From an uncultured Odoribacter sp. (GTDB lineage Bacteria > Bacteroidota > Bacteroidia > Bacteroidales > Marinifilaceae), in the NCBI GenBank assembly GCA_944321145.1, contig CALUKF010000014.1, positions 1 through 58,501 on the forward strand: 58,501 bases of DNA, written 5' to 3'. Made by a program: the position numbers and the translations under genes. The notes below the pieces were generated by a model, which was not told the DNA's origin, did no database searches, and worked only from the letters and a program-made list of their open reading frames with translations. This document shows positions 25,871 to 34,703 of this stretch, piece by piece (positions within the stretch are counted from its first letter, which is position 1; each line of letters starts with the position of its first letter).

Positions 25871-27805
25871 TTAGAAATTCAGGCGGATACCTGCCAGGGC
25901 GGTGGCGCGGGGCATGGGGTATCCGGCGTTGATTTCGTAGCGTTGGGCAAGGAGGTTTTCGCCTCGTGCCCAAAGGTCAAGCCAGCGGGTGGCGTGGAAT
26001 TGGGCGTGGAGGTTCCAGAGCACTGCATCTTCCGTGGCGGTGCTGCCGCGTCCGTTGGAAGGGACGGCGGTGTAGAGGTTGCCGAGGTATTGAATGCCGG
26101 TGGAGACTGACCAGCGGGGACGCGTGTAGAGTGCGCCTGCATACAGTTTATGCTCCGGGGCGGCAAGGACGGGTGTTTCCATGTGGAGGAAGCTGTAGTT
26201 GGCATCGATGCTCCAATGGGAGCCGATGCGCCAGGCGATTTGGGCTTCTGCGCCGGTATTGCGGATGGTGCCTGTGTTTTGGTTGAGGGGCGTTGCTCCT
26301 TCGCGCGGAACGGTAACAATCAGGTTTTTGGCATGGATGTGGAAGAGGTTTACACCATAGCGGAAGCGTCCGTTGTGGAGGGGTTGGGAGAGTGCCAGCT
26401 CGTAGTTCCAGAGGGATTCGGGACGGAGGTCGGGATTTTGGGGCGGGAACATGTACATCTCGCGGAGGGTCGGGTAGCGGAATCCTTTGGCTGCAGAGGC
26501 TTTGAGTTCCATGGCGCGGGGCAGGTGGAAGGCAAGCCCGAAGGCGGGGATGTATTCCGTACCTACGTGGGAATGGTGGTCGATGCGGATGCCTGCGTCG
26601 ATGGTCAGCCAAGTGCCGAAGTTCTGGCGGAAATCGACGTAGGCGGCTATTTCGTGGTTGTGCTTTTCCACGTAGTCGGTGCGTTCGCCTTTCTGCTCGC
26701 CTTCTATGACTTTGTTCCATTTTTCACCCCCGAAACGGTACCAGTCGATGCCTGCCGTGAGGCGGTTGCCCCGGAAGAGCCGCCCGCTCTGGTAGGCGGA
26801 GATGCCCATCATCTGGTCGTGGGAGATGAAGCGGTAGTCGCGGGGATTGCTGTCGTCGTCGGGGTCGATGGTGTAGCCGTCATTAATCCAGTGGTCACCC
26901 CAGTTGTAAAAGAAACTGAGCGCCCCGGAGGTGTTGGCATAATTGTTTTCAAGGGCGAAGGAAGCCATGCCCCGGGTGACGCGCTGGTCTGCGTCTTCGA
27001 GCAGTTCGCTGAGTGAGCCGGGTTGGGAGGCATTGAAGTGGGTGACGTTGGCATCGGCGCGGACGTTCCAGTTTTTGGTGAGGTCGTAGCCGAGCTTGGC
27101 ATATCCGCCGAATTGCTCAAAGGCGAGGTTGGGGCGGTGCCCGTCGGTGCGATTGTAGGAAAACGACGCGATGGAGGAAAAGCGGCGGATGCGGATGCGG
27201 TTGGTGGCTTCGGTTTCAAGCGTGTTGTAGGAGCCATAGCCCGCGCGGACATCGGTGCGGATGCCGTCTTGGTGCATGCGGCGGGTGACGATGTTGACCA
27301 CGCCGCCCATGGCGTTGGAGCCGTAAAGCACGGAGGCAGGACCGCGGAGCACTTCTACGCGCTCAGCCAGGAGGGACTGGGCGGCGTCGGCGATGGGATG
27401 CCCGAAGAGCCCCATGTATTGGGGATGCCCGTCGATGAGCACCATGAGCCGCCCGGAGCTGCCGCTAAGCCCGCGCAGGGAGATGCCCCCGGCAGCCCCG
27501 TCGGACACGCCGTAGCCCATGATGCCGCGTGAGGTAACGAACAGCCCGGGGATTTGTTCGGTGAGGATGGGGAGCAGTGAGGGTTGCAGGCTTTGCTCGA
27601 TGACTTCCCGTCCGAGAATGGAGACGGTGAGGGGGAGGTGGCGGATGTCGGTCTCGTTGCGTGTGCCGGTGACTACGACTTGCCCGATGTCGTAATGGCG
27701 TGAGATGGCAGTTGTGTCGGCTTTTGTCGGTGCTGCCTGCTCTTGCGCTGCAGCCGGGAGGCAGGCAAGCGCGAGGAGGGGCAGGGTGAGTATTCTTTTG
27801 TTCAT
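25871..27805 (-). CDS. TonB-dependent outer membrane receptor (vitamin B12/siderophore type)
   Basis: 644 residues. Signal peptide MNKRILTLPLLALACLPAAA. The plug domain (~40-160) includes VVVTGTRNETDIRHLPLTVS (a TonB-box-like start and plug) and RVEVLRGPASVLYGSNAMGG. The beta-barrel (~170-644) has alternating amphipathic strands and ends in the aromatic C-terminus ALAGIRLNF. No CarboxypepD N-terminal extension and no adjacent SusD gene are present, so it is not a SusC-type glycan receptor. The length and plug resemble BtuB/iron-complex receptors. Substrate unknown; no Fur box or cobalamin riboswitch is recognised upstream. Confidence 0.9.
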   Translation of the reverse strand: MNKRILTLPLLALACLPAAAQEQAAPTKADTTAISRHYDIGQVVVTGTRNETDIRHLPLTVSILGREVIEQSLQPSLLPILTEQIPGLFVTSRGIMGYGVSDGAAGGISLRGLSGSSGRLMVLIDGHPQYMGLFGHPIADAAQSLLAERVEVLRGPASVLYGSNAMGGVVNIVTRRMHQDGIRTDVRAGYGSYNTLETEATNRIRIRRFSSIASFSYNRTDGHRPNLAFEQFGGYAKLGYDLTKNWNVRADANVTHFNASQPGSLSELLEDADQRVTRGMASFALENNYANTSGALSFFYNWGDHWINDGYTIDPDDDSNPRDYRFISHDQMMGISAYQSGRLFRGNRLTAGIDWYRFGGEKWNKVIEGEQKGERTDYVEKHNHEIAAYVDFRQNFGTWLTIDAGIRIDHHSHVGTEYIPAFGLAFHLPRAMELKASAAKGFRYPTLREMYMFPPQNPDLRPESLWNYELALSQPLHNGRFRYGVNLFHIHAKNLIVTVPREGATPLNQNTGTIRNTGAEAQIAWRIGSHWSIDANYSFLHMETPVLAAPEHKLYAGALYTRPRWSVSTGIQYLGNLYTAVPSNGRGSTATEDAVLWNLHAQFHATRWLDLWARGENLLAQRYEINAGYPMPRATALAGIRLNF

Positions 27806-27832
27806 GTTGTCTTTTTTATGGTTTTATGCCAA

Positions 27833-27840
27833 CAAAGGTA
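27833..27840 (-). promoter_or_regulatory. -7 box TACCTTTG for the TonB-dependent receptor
   Basis: A minus-strand match 28 nt before the ATG at 27805; -33 not evident. Confidence 0.5.
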
Positions 27841-27910
27841 AAAGAAAAATTTTTGGTGAGTGGTGAATAAATTACGGATATTCTAACCTATATTACAGAT
27901 TTTTTTTGTT

Positions 27911-27918
27911 TACCTTTG
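27911..27918 (+). promoter_or_regulatory. -7 box TACCTTTG for the NVEALA gene
   Basis: A TAnnTTTG match that would give a leader of roughly 115-130 nt. The -33 region is AT-rich without a clear TTG. Placement is tentative. Confidence 0.4.
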
Positions 27919-28043
27919 AAGCGATAAAGTAAGTCTAATTTGAAACTAAAACATTATGAAATAGAATCGTTTTAGTATATCTGAATCAACTAATTGAATT
28001 TGGCGATGTGAAAAGGAAAATTATATTAATTAAATACAGAGTT

Positions 28044-28418
28044 ATGGATAGAAAAATGAAATTTATTTTGGGAGGATGTATTGCCTCATTGTCTTTGTTT
28101 GCTGGTCTCTACCTAAATTGGGGGCATTCTGATCAGTGGAATATGTTAATGGCTAATGTGGAAGCCTTGGCGCAAGGTGAAGGAGCAGGAGGAGAATGCC
28201 CTAATGGAGGATATTGGGCAACAGGAAATCGAGATGAAGATAAAGATACCTACTGGGAAAAAGTGGATATTAAAACAGGTATTAGCCTTGGACTTTTTAA
28301 AGATAAGCAGGGAGAAGCAGAAGCTGGTATAACGTGGCGGCAGGTTATGACCGTAGCTTATTTTTGTGATAATAGTTCTGAGGCTCCATGTTTGGTTTGT
28401 AATCGTTATAAGCTTTGA
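28044..28418 (+). CDS. NVEALA-domain small exported protein
   Basis: 124 residues from the ATG at 28044 (an in-frame GTG at 28008 and an ATG at 28056 are alternatives). A hydrophobic N-terminal segment (MKFILGGCIASLSLFAGLYL) is followed by the signature NVEALA at residues 38-43, a Gly/Glu stretch, and a Cys-containing C-terminal peptide (ECPNGGYW, YFCDNSSEAPCLVCNRY). The NVEALA family is a Bacteroidetes group of short exported proteins of unknown function. It lies 60 nt upstream of a BF3164-type lipoprotein, from which it is separated by a strong hairpin. The region is AT-rich. Confidence 0.82.
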   Translation: MDRKMKFILGGCIASLSLFAGLYLNWGHSDQWNMLMANVEALAQGEGAGGECPNGGYWATGNRDEDKDTYWEKVDIKTGISLGLFKDKQGEAEAGITWRQVMTVAYFCDNSSEAPCLVCNRYKL

Positions 28419-28424
28419 TTTTTT

Positions 28425-28464
28425 ATGACTTCTTTGTTTACTTAACTGCAAACAAAGAAGTCAT
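28425..28464 (+). terminator. 15-bp perfect stem-loop between NVEALA and lipoprotein genes (terminator or attenuator)
   Basis: Arms ATGACTTCTTTGTTT (28425-28439) and AAACAAAGAAGTCAT (28450-28464) are fully complementary, with a 10-nt loop. The downstream tail (TTAGTTTGG) is only moderately T-rich, and no promoter is obvious before the next ATG at 28479. The hairpin may therefore partly terminate transcription and set peptide:lipoprotein stoichiometry, or stabilise the peptide mRNA. Confidence 0.7.
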
Positions 28465-28478
28465 TTAGTTTGGAAATT

Positions 28479-29525
28479 ATGAAGATAGCAATATTTATTC
28501 TTTCTATATTTATTTTATGTTCGTGTCATCGCGATGTGTCTGAGTATGCAAAGGTGATTATAGAAGATAAAGGAAATGAGTGGTCTTTGTATGTGAAAGA
28601 TGATTCAACGCAGGTTTTGATTCCTTTAGAGACTACAGAAGAATCATTGATTGGGGAGTATGATCAATTATTGATGACTGATTCATTGATTTGTGTACTT
28701 GATTATAGTAAGTCTAGGAGTATTTTTATTTTTGATGGGAAGGGGAGTTTTAAGTGTAAAATCATGAAAGTAGGCAGAGGACTGGGAGAGTATGTTTTTC
28801 CGGATGGGATGGCGTTGAAAGGGGACACCCTTTTGATTAATGATCGTGTTGGTCGTAAAATGTTGTATTATGGTTTGGATGGTACTTTTTATAAAGAAGT
28901 GCATTTTGGAGACTACCGTCCGATTCCGTTTGTATTAAAGGATTCTGCTCATTTGGCATTTTGTTTTTCGATGCCGGGATTTACAGAAGATAATGCAGAG
29001 GTTGTCGTAACTGATTTGAACGGGAAGTTTACAGAACAGTATTTCAAACGTCCGGGTTTAACGGATGAACAAGGACGTTTCTTCCTTCCGGAATATTTTG
29101 CTCAAAACTCTAATGGCATTTATTTTATCCCTATTTTTGAAGATAAAATATATCAGTTGACGGATGATTCTGTTAAGATGGTGTTTGATTTTCAGTTTAA
29201 AAATTTCATGTATTCTTTTTCTGAAATTGGGAAAAAATCCATCGTTGAGCATGAAAGGAAGTATTCGTATTTTGGTGATTTTTTTATGACGGATGAGGGT
29301 GATTTTGTCTGTATGATTAATCGAGGAAATATTCATATAGTAGATTTGTGTGGTAATATCTATACAGGTGAGTTGCTGACTTGGGAAGGTGATAGGTCTA
29401 TCAGAGGCACATATAAGGATTATTTTATTACGACAACTGAATATGAAGAAGGTGAGGATGAAAGCATAGGGAATAATCTTGCGCTTTTGCTGATAAAAGG
29501 GAAACGGTTAATGGATAGGGAATAA
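28479..29525 (+). CDS. BF3164-type lipoprotein, predicted 6-bladed beta-propeller
   Basis: 348 residues from the ATG at 28479; the in-frame TTG at 28470 precedes it but is unlikely. A lipoprotein signal (MKIAIFILSIFILCSCHRD) with Cys after LCS predicts lipid anchoring. The body consists of repeated beta-strand motifs (LLMTDSLICVLDYSKSRSIF, FDGKGSFKCKIMKVGRGLGE, DTLLINDRVGRKMLYYGLDG), as in TolB-like six-bladed propellers of the BF3164 family. Such lipoproteins commonly neighbour NVEALA genes, as here. Function unknown; a role in sensing or handling the exported peptide is only inferred. Confidence 0.82.
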   Translation: MKIAIFILSIFILCSCHRDVSEYAKVIIEDKGNEWSLYVKDDSTQVLIPLETTEESLIGEYDQLLMTDSLICVLDYSKSRSIFIFDGKGSFKCKIMKVGRGLGEYVFPDGMALKGDTLLINDRVGRKMLYYGLDGTFYKEVHFGDYRPIPFVLKDSAHLAFCFSMPGFTEDNAEVVVTDLNGKFTEQYFKRPGLTDEQGRFFLPEYFAQNSNGIYFIPIFEDKIYQLTDDSVKMVFDFQFKNFMYSFSEIGKKSIVEHERKYSYFGDFFMTDEGDFVCMINRGNIHIVDLCGNIYTGELLTWEGDRSIRGTYKDYFITTTEYEEGEDESIGNNLALLLIKGKRLMDRE

Positions 29526-29565
29526 AGTTTGATTTTCTTGTAGGGAGAATTAAAACTAAAAATGC

Positions 29566-29573
29566 TATCTTTG
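29566..29573 (+). promoter_or_regulatory. -7 box TATCTTTG for purL
   Basis: A TAnnTTTG match 38 nt before the ATG at 29612; -33 is weak. Confidence 0.5.
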
Positions 29574-29611
29574 TGGCATGATTCACGTGAAATTAATAGT
29601 ATTTTTAGAAT

Positions 29612-32600
29612 ATGATGATTGTTTTCTACGAGAAGGACAGGACGGTGTATGCCGTGCATTATGAAACTACGGAGCAGGCTTTGGACAGAAGCAAGTTGGA
29701 ATGGTTGTTCAGTGGGGCGCGGCGGTTGCCGGACAGCGCGTTGGCAGGGTATTTTGTCGGACCGCGGCGGGAGATGATTACGCCGTGGAGCACGAATGCC
29801 GTGGAGATTACGCAAAACATGGGCATTGGCGGCATCGTGCGCATCGAGGAGTTTACCCGCACAGAGGACGAGCGGGCAGCGTATGACCCTATGTTGCAGG
29901 CTTTTTATAAGGGCTTAGACCAGCATGTTTTTACAATAGACAAGCAGCCTGACCCGGTGGTGTACATCGAGGACATCCGGGCATACAACGAGCAAGAGGG
30001 GCTGGCATTGAGCGGGGAGGAGATTGCTTACTTGGAGGGGCTGGAGCAAAAATTGGGGCGGAAGCTGACGGATTCCGAGGTGTTTGGCTTCTCGCAGGTG
30101 AATTCCGAGCATTGCCGGCACAAGATATTCAACGGGACTTTCATCATCGACGGCAAAGAACAAGACTCTTCGTTGTTTAAGTTAATCAAGAAGACTTCGG
30201 CAGAAAATCCGAACCGGATTGTGTCTGCTTATAAAGACAATTGCGCCTTCATCGAGGGGCCTCGCGTGGTGCAGTTTGCCCCGCAGACGGGCGATAAGCC
30301 TGATTTCTATGAGATGAGGGATATTGATACGGTGATTTCGCTGAAAGCAGAGACGCACAATTTCCCGACAACCGTAGAGCCGTTCAACGGGGCGGCTACG
30401 GGAAGCGGCGGCGAAATCCGCGACCGCATTGCCGGAGGAAAAGCTGCCTTGCCCTTGGCAGGGACGGCGGTGTACATGACTTCTTATCCCCGCATGGAGG
30501 CATCCCGCGCGTGGGAGCAGGAAATTGCCCCGAGGAAATGGTTGTACCAGACGCCGGAAGACATTCTCATCAAGGCGTCGAACGGGGCTTCGGATTTTGG
30601 AAATAAGTTCGGGCAGCCGTTGATTTGCGGTTCGCTCTTGACGTTTGAGCATGAGGAAGACGGGAGGACATACGGATATGACAAGGTGATTATGCAAGCA
30701 GGCGGTGTAGGTTTTGCCAACCGGGAGCAGGCGATCAAGGGTACGCCTGAGCCGGGGGAACAAGTTGTGTTGTTGGGTGGCGACAATTATCGCATCGGCA
30801 TGGGCGGCGGAGCCGTTTCATCCGTGAATACGGGCGTATATGCGGGTGCCATTGAGTTGAACGCCGTGCAGCGGTCGAACCCGGAAATGCAGAAGCGTGT
30901 GTACAATGCCATCCGCACCATGGCGGAGAGCAGGCGCAATCCGATTGTTTCCATTCATGACCACGGCGCCGGCGGGCATTTGAATTGTTTGTCGGAATTG
31001 GTGGAAGAGACGGGTGGCATGGTGCATATTGAGAAGTTGCCGGTGGGCGACCCCACGCTGTCCGCCAAGGAGATTGTGGGGAATGAGTCGCAGGAGCGCA
31101 TGGGCTTGGTCATGAAAGAAGAGGACGTGGCAACCCTGCAACGGGTGGCAGACCGTGAGCGTGCGCCGATGTATGTCATCGGGGAGACGACGGGAGACCA
31201 TCGCTTTACCTTTGAGAATGCGAAGACGGGCGAGAAACCCATTGACTTGGAATTGAAAGACATGTTCGGCAATCCGCCCAAGACGGTAATGGAAGACCGG
31301 ACATTGCGCGAAAAATATGCCGAGCCGGCGTATGAAGAGAAACGCCTGGAGGAATATGTGGAACAGATATTGCAGATAGAAGCAGTTGCTTGTAAAGACT
31401 GGTTGACCAATAAGGTCGACCGTTCCGTGACGGGCAAGGTGATGCGCCAGCAGTGCGTAGGTCCCTTGCATTTGCCGTTGAGCGACGTGGCAGTCATGGC
31501 ATTGGATTACAGTGGGTACCGTGGTATTGCAACTTCCATCGGGCATGCGCCCGTGGCGGCATTGGCGAATGCGCCTGCCGGTTCGCGCCTGGCAATAGCG
31601 GAGGCGTTGACCAATCTGGTGTGGGCGCCCGTCGAGCAGGGATTGCGGGGCGTGTCGCTCTCGGCAAACTGGATGTGGCCTTGCCGGAATGCGGGCGAGG
31701 ATGCCCGGTTGTACCAGGCGGTGCAGGCGGCGAGCGACTTTGCCATTGAGTTGGGGATTAACATTCCGACCGGCAAGGATTCCCTGTCCATGACGCAGAA
31801 ATACGACGATCGGAAGGTATTGGCTCCGGGCACAGTGATTATTTCGACGGTGGGAGAGGTGACGGATTACCGGAAGACAGTGGCTCCGGTGCTGAAGCCG
31901 GTGGCAGAATCGGAGATTGTGTACATAGACTTTTCATTTGATAAATTGAAACTTGGCGGCTCAAGTTTTGCGCAAGTACTGGGGCGGGTAGGGCAGGAGG
32001 TGCCGGACGTAAAGGATGCCGGCTATTTTGCCAAGGCGTTCGGTGCTGTGCAGGCATTGGTGGAGCAGGGAAAGATTCTTGCAGGGCACGATATTTCGGC
32101 AGGCGGTATGGTCACGGCATTGTTGGAAATGTGTTTTGCTGACAACCGCGCAGGCATGGAAGTGGACTTGTCCCATCTGGCGGAGAAGGATATCGTGAAA
32201 CTCTTGTTTGCCGAGAATCCGGGCGTGCTGTTGCAAATCCGGGATGCGGAAGCCAAAGAGGTGGCTGCAGTCCTTGAAGGGGCAGGCGTGGCATACGCCT
32301 TTATCGGCAAGCCGGGCAAGGCAGGCGAGTTGTGCATTCGGAAGGATGGACAGGCGTGGACGTTGGATGTGGCTTCGCTGCGTGACTTGTGGTTTAAGAC
32401 TTCTTATTTGTTAGACCGCCGCCAGAGTGGGGAGGAGAAGGCATTGGAGCGTTACAGGAGCTACAAGCACAATGAATTGAAATATACATTCCCGAAAGGC
32501 TTTACGGGAAAGTTGAAAGACCTCGGCTTGGATGCCGGTCGCAAGGCAAAATCGGGCATCCGGGCTGCGATTATCCGCGAGAAGGGCTGCCAGTGCGAGC

Positions 32601-33310
32601 GCGAGACGGCGTGGGCATTGTACCTTGCCGGTTTCGACGTGAAGGACGTACACATGACGGACTTGGTGACGGGGCGTGAGACGCTGGAGGACGTGAACAT
32701 GATTGTCTTTGTCGGCGGCTTCTCCAATTCGGATGTGTTGGGGTCGGCAAAAGGCTGGGCGGGCGCATTCAAGTACAACGAGAAGGCGCGTGTGGCGTTG
32801 GAGAACTTCTACAAGCGGGAAGATACGCTGAGCTTGGGCATTTGCAACGGCTGCCAGTTGATGGTGGAACTGGGCTTGGTTTATCCGGAGCACCGGGAAA
32901 TGCCGCGGATGTTGCACAACGATTCGCACAAATTCGAGTCGGGCTTTGTGAACGTGACGGTGCAGAAAACCAATTCCGTGCTGTTGAAATCCTTGGAAGG
33001 CAGCCGGCTGGGCGTGTGGGTGGCTCACGGCGAAGGCAAATTTGATTTGCCGTATGCAGAGAGCGAATATGCCATCGCCCTGAAGTACAGCTACGAGGCT
33101 TACCCTGCCAATCCGAACGGCTCGGCTTACGGCACGGCAGGCATTGTGAGCAAGGACGGGCGCCATTTGGCTATGATGCCCCACTTGGAACGTTCCATTA
33201 CGCCTTGGAATTGGGCGTATTATGACGAGAACCGCCCGGACGACGAGGTGAGCCCCTGGATTGAGGCATTTGTCAATGCACGGAAATGGGTGGAAGAAAG
33301 AGTGAAATAA
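29612..33310 (+). CDS. purL: Phosphoribosylformylglycinamidine synthase (large, single-chain PurL)
   Basis: 1232 residues, the size of the large PurL type. An N-terminal PurS-like segment is followed by a linker (SEVFGFSQVNSEHCRHKIF), two AIRS-type synthetase halves (AETHNFPTTVEPFNGAATGS; RSVTGKVMRQQCVGPLHLPL), and a C-terminal glutamine amidotransferase (from ~985). The last has nucleophile Cys in LGICNGCQLM (~1078) and the WVAHGEGKF His/Glu pair. It converts FGAR, glutamine and ATP to FGAM in de novo purine synthesis in the cytosol. No frameshift; all catalytic motifs are present. Start: two adjacent ATGs at 29612 and 29615. No other pur genes are adjacent. Confidence 0.96.
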   Translation: MMIVFYEKDRTVYAVHYETTEQALDRSKLEWLFSGARRLPDSALAGYFVGPRREMITPWSTNAVEITQNMGIGGIVRIEEFTRTEDERAAYDPMLQAFYKGLDQHVFTIDKQPDPVVYIEDIRAYNEQEGLALSGEEIAYLEGLEQKLGRKLTDSEVFGFSQVNSEHCRHKIFNGTFIIDGKEQDSSLFKLIKKTSAENPNRIVSAYKDNCAFIEGPRVVQFAPQTGDKPDFYEMRDIDTVISLKAETHNFPTTVEPFNGAATGSGGEIRDRIAGGKAALPLAGTAVYMTSYPRMEASRAWEQEIAPRKWLYQTPEDILIKASNGASDFGNKFGQPLICGSLLTFEHEEDGRTYGYDKVIMQAGGVGFANREQAIKGTPEPGEQVVLLGGDNYRIGMGGGAVSSVNTGVYAGAIELNAVQRSNPEMQKRVYNAIRTMAESRRNPIVSIHDHGAGGHLNCLSELVEETGGMVHIEKLPVGDPTLSAKEIVGNESQERMGLVMKEEDVATLQRVADRERAPMYVIGETTGDHRFTFENAKTGEKPIDLELKDMFGNPPKTVMEDRTLREKYAEPAYEEKRLEEYVEQILQIEAVACKDWLTNKVDRSVTGKVMRQQCVGPLHLPLSDVAVMALDYSGYRGIATSIGHAPVAALANAPAGSRLAIAEALTNLVWAPVEQGLRGVSLSANWMWPCRNAGEDARLYQAVQAASDFAIELGINIPTGKDSLSMTQKYDDRKVLAPGTVIISTVGEVTDYRKTVAPVLKPVAESEIVYIDFSFDKLKLGGSSFAQVLGRVGQEVPDVKDAGYFAKAFGAVQALVEQGKILAGHDISAGGMVTALLEMCFADNRAGMEVDLSHLAEKDIVKLLFAENPGVLLQIRDAEAKEVAAVLEGAGVAYAFIGKPGKAGELCIRKDGQAWTLDVASLRDLWFKTSYLLDRRQSGEEKALERYRSYKHNELKYTFPKGFTGKLKDLGLDAGRKAKSGIRAAIIREKGCQCERETAWALYLAGFDVKDVHMTDLVTGRETLEDVNMIVFVGGFSNSDVLGSAKGWAGAFKYNEKARVALENFYKREDTLSLGICNGCQLMVELGLVYPEHREMPRMLHNDSHKFESGFVNVTVQKTNSVLLKSLEGSRLGVWVAHGEGKFDLPYAESEYAIALKYSYEAYPANPNGSAYGTAGIVSKDGRHLAMMPHLERSITPWNWAYYDENRPDDEVSPWIEAFVNARKWVEERVK

Positions 33311-33334
33311 AGTTTATATTTAACATTAAAATGA

Positions 33335-33500
33335 GGGTGGTGCCCAAATGCCTGTCATACTCCTCCGTCTGCTTCGCAGCCACCTCCCCTATCTCAGGGG
33401 AGGAGCTTGAATGCCAGATATTTTAAATTCTCCCCCTAAGATAGGGGGAGTACCCCGAAGGGGGGAGGGAGTATGATAAAAAGGTATTGGGGTACCACCT
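33335..33500. repeat. MITE-like ~165-bp imperfect palindrome in the purL-M20 intergenic region
   Basis: The whole segment reads as an imperfect inverted repeat. The left end AGGGTGGTGCCC matches the reverse complement of the right end (AGGTGGTACCCC). Inside, GTCATACTCC pairs with GGAGTATGAT-like sequence, and CCTCCCCTATCTCAGGGGAGG faces CTCCCCCTAAGATAGGGGGAG around a centre near 33420. Nested GC-rich hairpins (CCCCGAAGGGG) are present. No coding capacity. It probably is a dispersed intergenic element of this genome and may also terminate purL transcription. Confidence 0.7.
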
Positions 33501-33511
33501 CTTTTTAGCCT

Positions 33512-34672
33512 ATGGAATGCAATAGAGAAACGATATATGCGCGGGCAGTGGAATGCCGCCGTCATTTTCACCGCTTCCCTGAAATCTCCACGGAAGAAAG
33601 GGATACGCAGGCTTACATTGCCCGGATATTGGATGAGTTGCAGATTCCCTACCGTCAGTACGGGACGGGGATTATTGCTACTTTAGGCAGCGGGGAGCCT
33701 TGCGTTGCCTTGCGGGCAGACATGGATGCCTTGCGCGTGAAAGAAGAAACGGGATTGCCCTTTGCTTCGGCGGTGGAGGGGAAAATGCATGCCTGCGGCC
33801 ACGACATGCACCTGGCAATGCTTTTAGGTGCTGTCATGCGTTTGAAAGCCACTGAGGGGGAATGGCAGGGAACGGTGAAAGCCGTCTTCCAGCCCAGCGA
33901 GGAGAAGCGTCCCGGCGGGGCGCGCCTTTTGCTGCCCCATTTGTTGGAGCCGCCTGTTCCCCGTGCCATTTTTGGGCAACACGTCTTTCCTGGCTTGCCT
34001 GTCGGGCAGGTAGGCATCCGTTCGGGCGCTTTTTTCGCCTCTTCGGACAACATCAATTTTGCCGTAGAGGGCAAAGGCACGCATGCCGCCATGCCCCATT
34101 TGGGCTCTGACCCGATATTGGCAGCGACGGCATTGATACAATATTACCAGACCATTGTCACCAAATGCCGCGATCCTTTCGATCCGGCAGTGCTTTCCAT
34201 AACCTCCATACACGGGGGTACGGCAAATAATGTGATTCCCGACCGGGTGGAGGTGAAGGGCACTGTCCGGACGCACAACAATGCCCTTCGCCATCACATT
34301 TTCGATTTGATAAACGAGAAATCCCCTGCGATATGCGGTTTGTACGGTTGCCGTTTTGTCCCGGACATGCCTTGGAACGGCTTGCCGCCCTTGGTGAACG
34401 ATGCCGGTTTGGCAGCATTGGTGCGCGAGTCGGCTCACGGCATAGCCGAAGTCGTGGATTCTCCCCGCCTGGCGTTGGGCGAGGATTTTGCCATCTATTT
34501 GGAAAAATTGCCGGGCGCTTTCTGGACTCTGGGCGTTTGTCCGCCGGAACAGCCGGCAATGCCCCCGCTCCACAACCCCCGCATGTCTCCCGACGAACGC
34601 GCCCTCCCCATAGGAATAGACCTGCTCTATGCTGTCTGCACGCGGTTCCTGAAACAAGCGGCAGGCAGGTGA
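33512..34672 (+). CDS. M20 family amidohydrolase (hippurate/N-acyl-amino-acid hydrolase type)
   Basis: 386 residues. Zinc-dependent peptidase-like motifs: MHACGHDMHLAMLLG (~96), FQPSEEKRPGGARLLL (~129), FGQHVFPGLPVGQVGIRSG (~153), a dimerisation lid (~180-290, containing HAAMPHLGSDPI), and LGEDFAIYLEKLPGAFW (~330). The layout matches M20D carboxypeptidase/aminoacylase enzymes that cleave N-acyl or N-aroyl amino acids. There is no signal peptide, so it is cytosolic. It is tail-to-tail with the response regulator gene at 34704 (31-nt gap). Exact substrate unknown. Confidence 0.9.
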   Translation: MECNRETIYARAVECRRHFHRFPEISTEERDTQAYIARILDELQIPYRQYGTGIIATLGSGEPCVALRADMDALRVKEETGLPFASAVEGKMHACGHDMHLAMLLGAVMRLKATEGEWQGTVKAVFQPSEEKRPGGARLLLPHLLEPPVPRAIFGQHVFPGLPVGQVGIRSGAFFASSDNINFAVEGKGTHAAMPHLGSDPILAATALIQYYQTIVTKCRDPFDPAVLSITSIHGGTANNVIPDRVEVKGTVRTHNNALRHHIFDLINEKSPAICGLYGCRFVPDMPWNGLPPLVNDAGLAALVRESAHGIAEVVDSPRLALGEDFAIYLEKLPGAFWTLGVCPPEQPAMPPLHNPRMSPDERALPIGIDLLYAVCTRFLKQAAGR

Positions 34673-34703
34673 ACGCCTGTTTGGCTGCTTTTGCCCGGCG
34701 GGG

